Shown in pieces: positions 5,689 through 6,181 of a stretch of DNA of 6,181 nt. Numbering within the stretch: position 1 is the stretch's first letter; the number at the start of each line of letters is the position of its first letter. This stretch comes from Alphaproteobacteria bacterium (GTDB lineage: Bacteria; Pseudomonadota; Alphaproteobacteria; Sphingomonadales; Emcibacteraceae). Under the pieces are notes generated by a model. It was not told the DNA's origin and did not search any database. It saw nothing but the letters and a program-made list of their open reading frames with translations. The translations under genes and the position numbers were made by a program. The stretch is from NCBI GenBank assembly GCA_002749135.1, contig NVVY01000041.1, positions 579-6,759 on the forward strand, given 5' to 3'.

Positions 5689-6181
5689 TTAACCTGCATC
5701 AACGACACAACGAAACCCCAACATACCCGATCTGTCTTTACAGGGAGCCATAAGCAGGTATTTTCCATGCTGGTCAAGTTGATAAGCTGGTGGGAAATAC
5801 CAATGTGATGTCGTTGGGCTATAAGAGCAGCCCCCCCTAAGTGCAGCGGCACGAGTATGCTCGTCTATATACTCGTCCGTCCATTGCCAGACATTGCCTA
5901 CAAGGTCCATAACTCCGAACTGACTGACCCCGGCAGGATGGGCACCAACGTCCGATGGCGGCTTCATAATCCGACCTCTGTCTAATTCGGGAACCGCATC
6001 AATATCCCAGTCATTGCCCCAGGGGAACAGACGCCCATCAGTACCCTGAGCCGCATACTGCCATTCCCATTCGTGGGGCAGGCGTTTTCCGGCCCAGGCC
6101 GCATAGGCGCGACAGTCTTCAAGTGAAACCCAAATTACCGGTTTATTTTCCCAGTCTGCCTGTGGCCTGCCTTCCCGCCAG
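5689..6181 (-). CDS. SUMF1/FGE-fold protein (FGE-sulfatase domain), C-terminal part; N-terminus beyond the window
   Basis: The last 163 codons of a protein with the FGE-sulfatase (SUMF1/EgtB/PvdO) fold are visible, ending at TAA 5691-5689; the frame is open to the right edge. Fold hallmarks, numbered from the first visible full codon, are WVSLEDCRAYAAWAGKRLPH (17-36), EWEWQYAAQG (37-46), LFPWGND (51-57), FGVMDLVGNVWQWTDEY (88-104), ALRGGCSY (113-120) and GFRCVVDAG at the C-terminus. True formylglycine-generating enzymes carry a Cys-x4-Cys copper site shortly after the RGGS motif. Here that stretch reads SYSPTTSHWYFPPAY and contains no Cys, so sulfatase activation is unlikely. Many bacterial relatives are non-catalytic, ligand-binding or non-heme iron enzymes. 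No sulfatase gene is in view. The role is unknown; a signal peptide or extra domains could lie in the missing N-terminal part. Confidence 0.85.
   Translation of the reverse strand, partial: WREGRPQADWENKPVIWVSLEDCRAYAAWAGKRLPHEWEWQYAAQGTDGRLFPWGNDWDIDAVPELDRGRIMKPPSDVGAHPAGVSQFGVMDLVGNVWQWTDEYIDEHTRAAALRGGCSYSPTTSHWYFPPAYQLDQHGKYLLMAPCKDRSGMLGFRCVVDAG

Noticed and set aside
5616..5852. A 78-codon minus-strand frame overlapping the FGE-fold C-terminus
   Set aside because: It overlaps the real frame in another phase; only its last 12 codons are outside, and these are merely the open stretch before the CoA-transferase.

Overview
This 6.2-kb window looks like chromosomal DNA of a Gram-negative, possibly marine alphaproteobacterium. 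That is a low-confidence inference from the intermediate base composition, the IS5-type transposases, a secreted GH16 glucanase and a family III CoA-transferase; there is no rRNA or phylogenetic marker here. It has three blocks.

Block 1 (1 to about 1200) is insertion-sequence debris. A minus-strand DDE_Tnp_4-type IS5-family transposase runs off the left edge (208 codons seen, first two catalytic Asp present). Next to it is the left end of a second, different IS5-subgroup element: terminal sequence, extended -10 promoter, and the N-terminal 132 codons of its transposase. The rest of that element, including the catalytic core and right end, is missing. An 11-bp direct repeat (ATATGTTAGGG) sits between the two.

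Block 2 (about 1298-2192) is a single-gene plus-strand unit: a secreted GH16 endo-beta-glucanase (laminarinase type, catalytic GEIDIME). It is preceded by a CG-centred 20-bp imperfect palindrome with the LacI-family operator pattern, overlapping the -35 of a plausible promoter. The gene is visibly AT-richer than its neighbours and abuts the IS debris, which suggests an acquired, sugar-regulated gene.

Block 3 (2340-6181) is all minus strand. In transcription order it holds the C-terminal part of an SUMF1/FGE-fold protein lacking the catalytic Cys pair of true formylglycine-generating enzymes (running off the right edge), a CaiB/BaiF family III CoA-transferase, a YrbG-type Ca2+/Na+ antiporter 22 nt downstream, and a complete ribokinase 71 nt further on. 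The last three are co-directional and could be co-transcribed, but their functions do not form an obvious pathway. GH16 and ribokinase converge across a 147-bp gap with no convincing terminator.

I found no tRNA, rRNA, CRISPR array or riboswitch, and no clear new multi-gene system. The points most worth following are the operator-GH16 unit, the Cys-less FGE-fold protein and the IS junctions.
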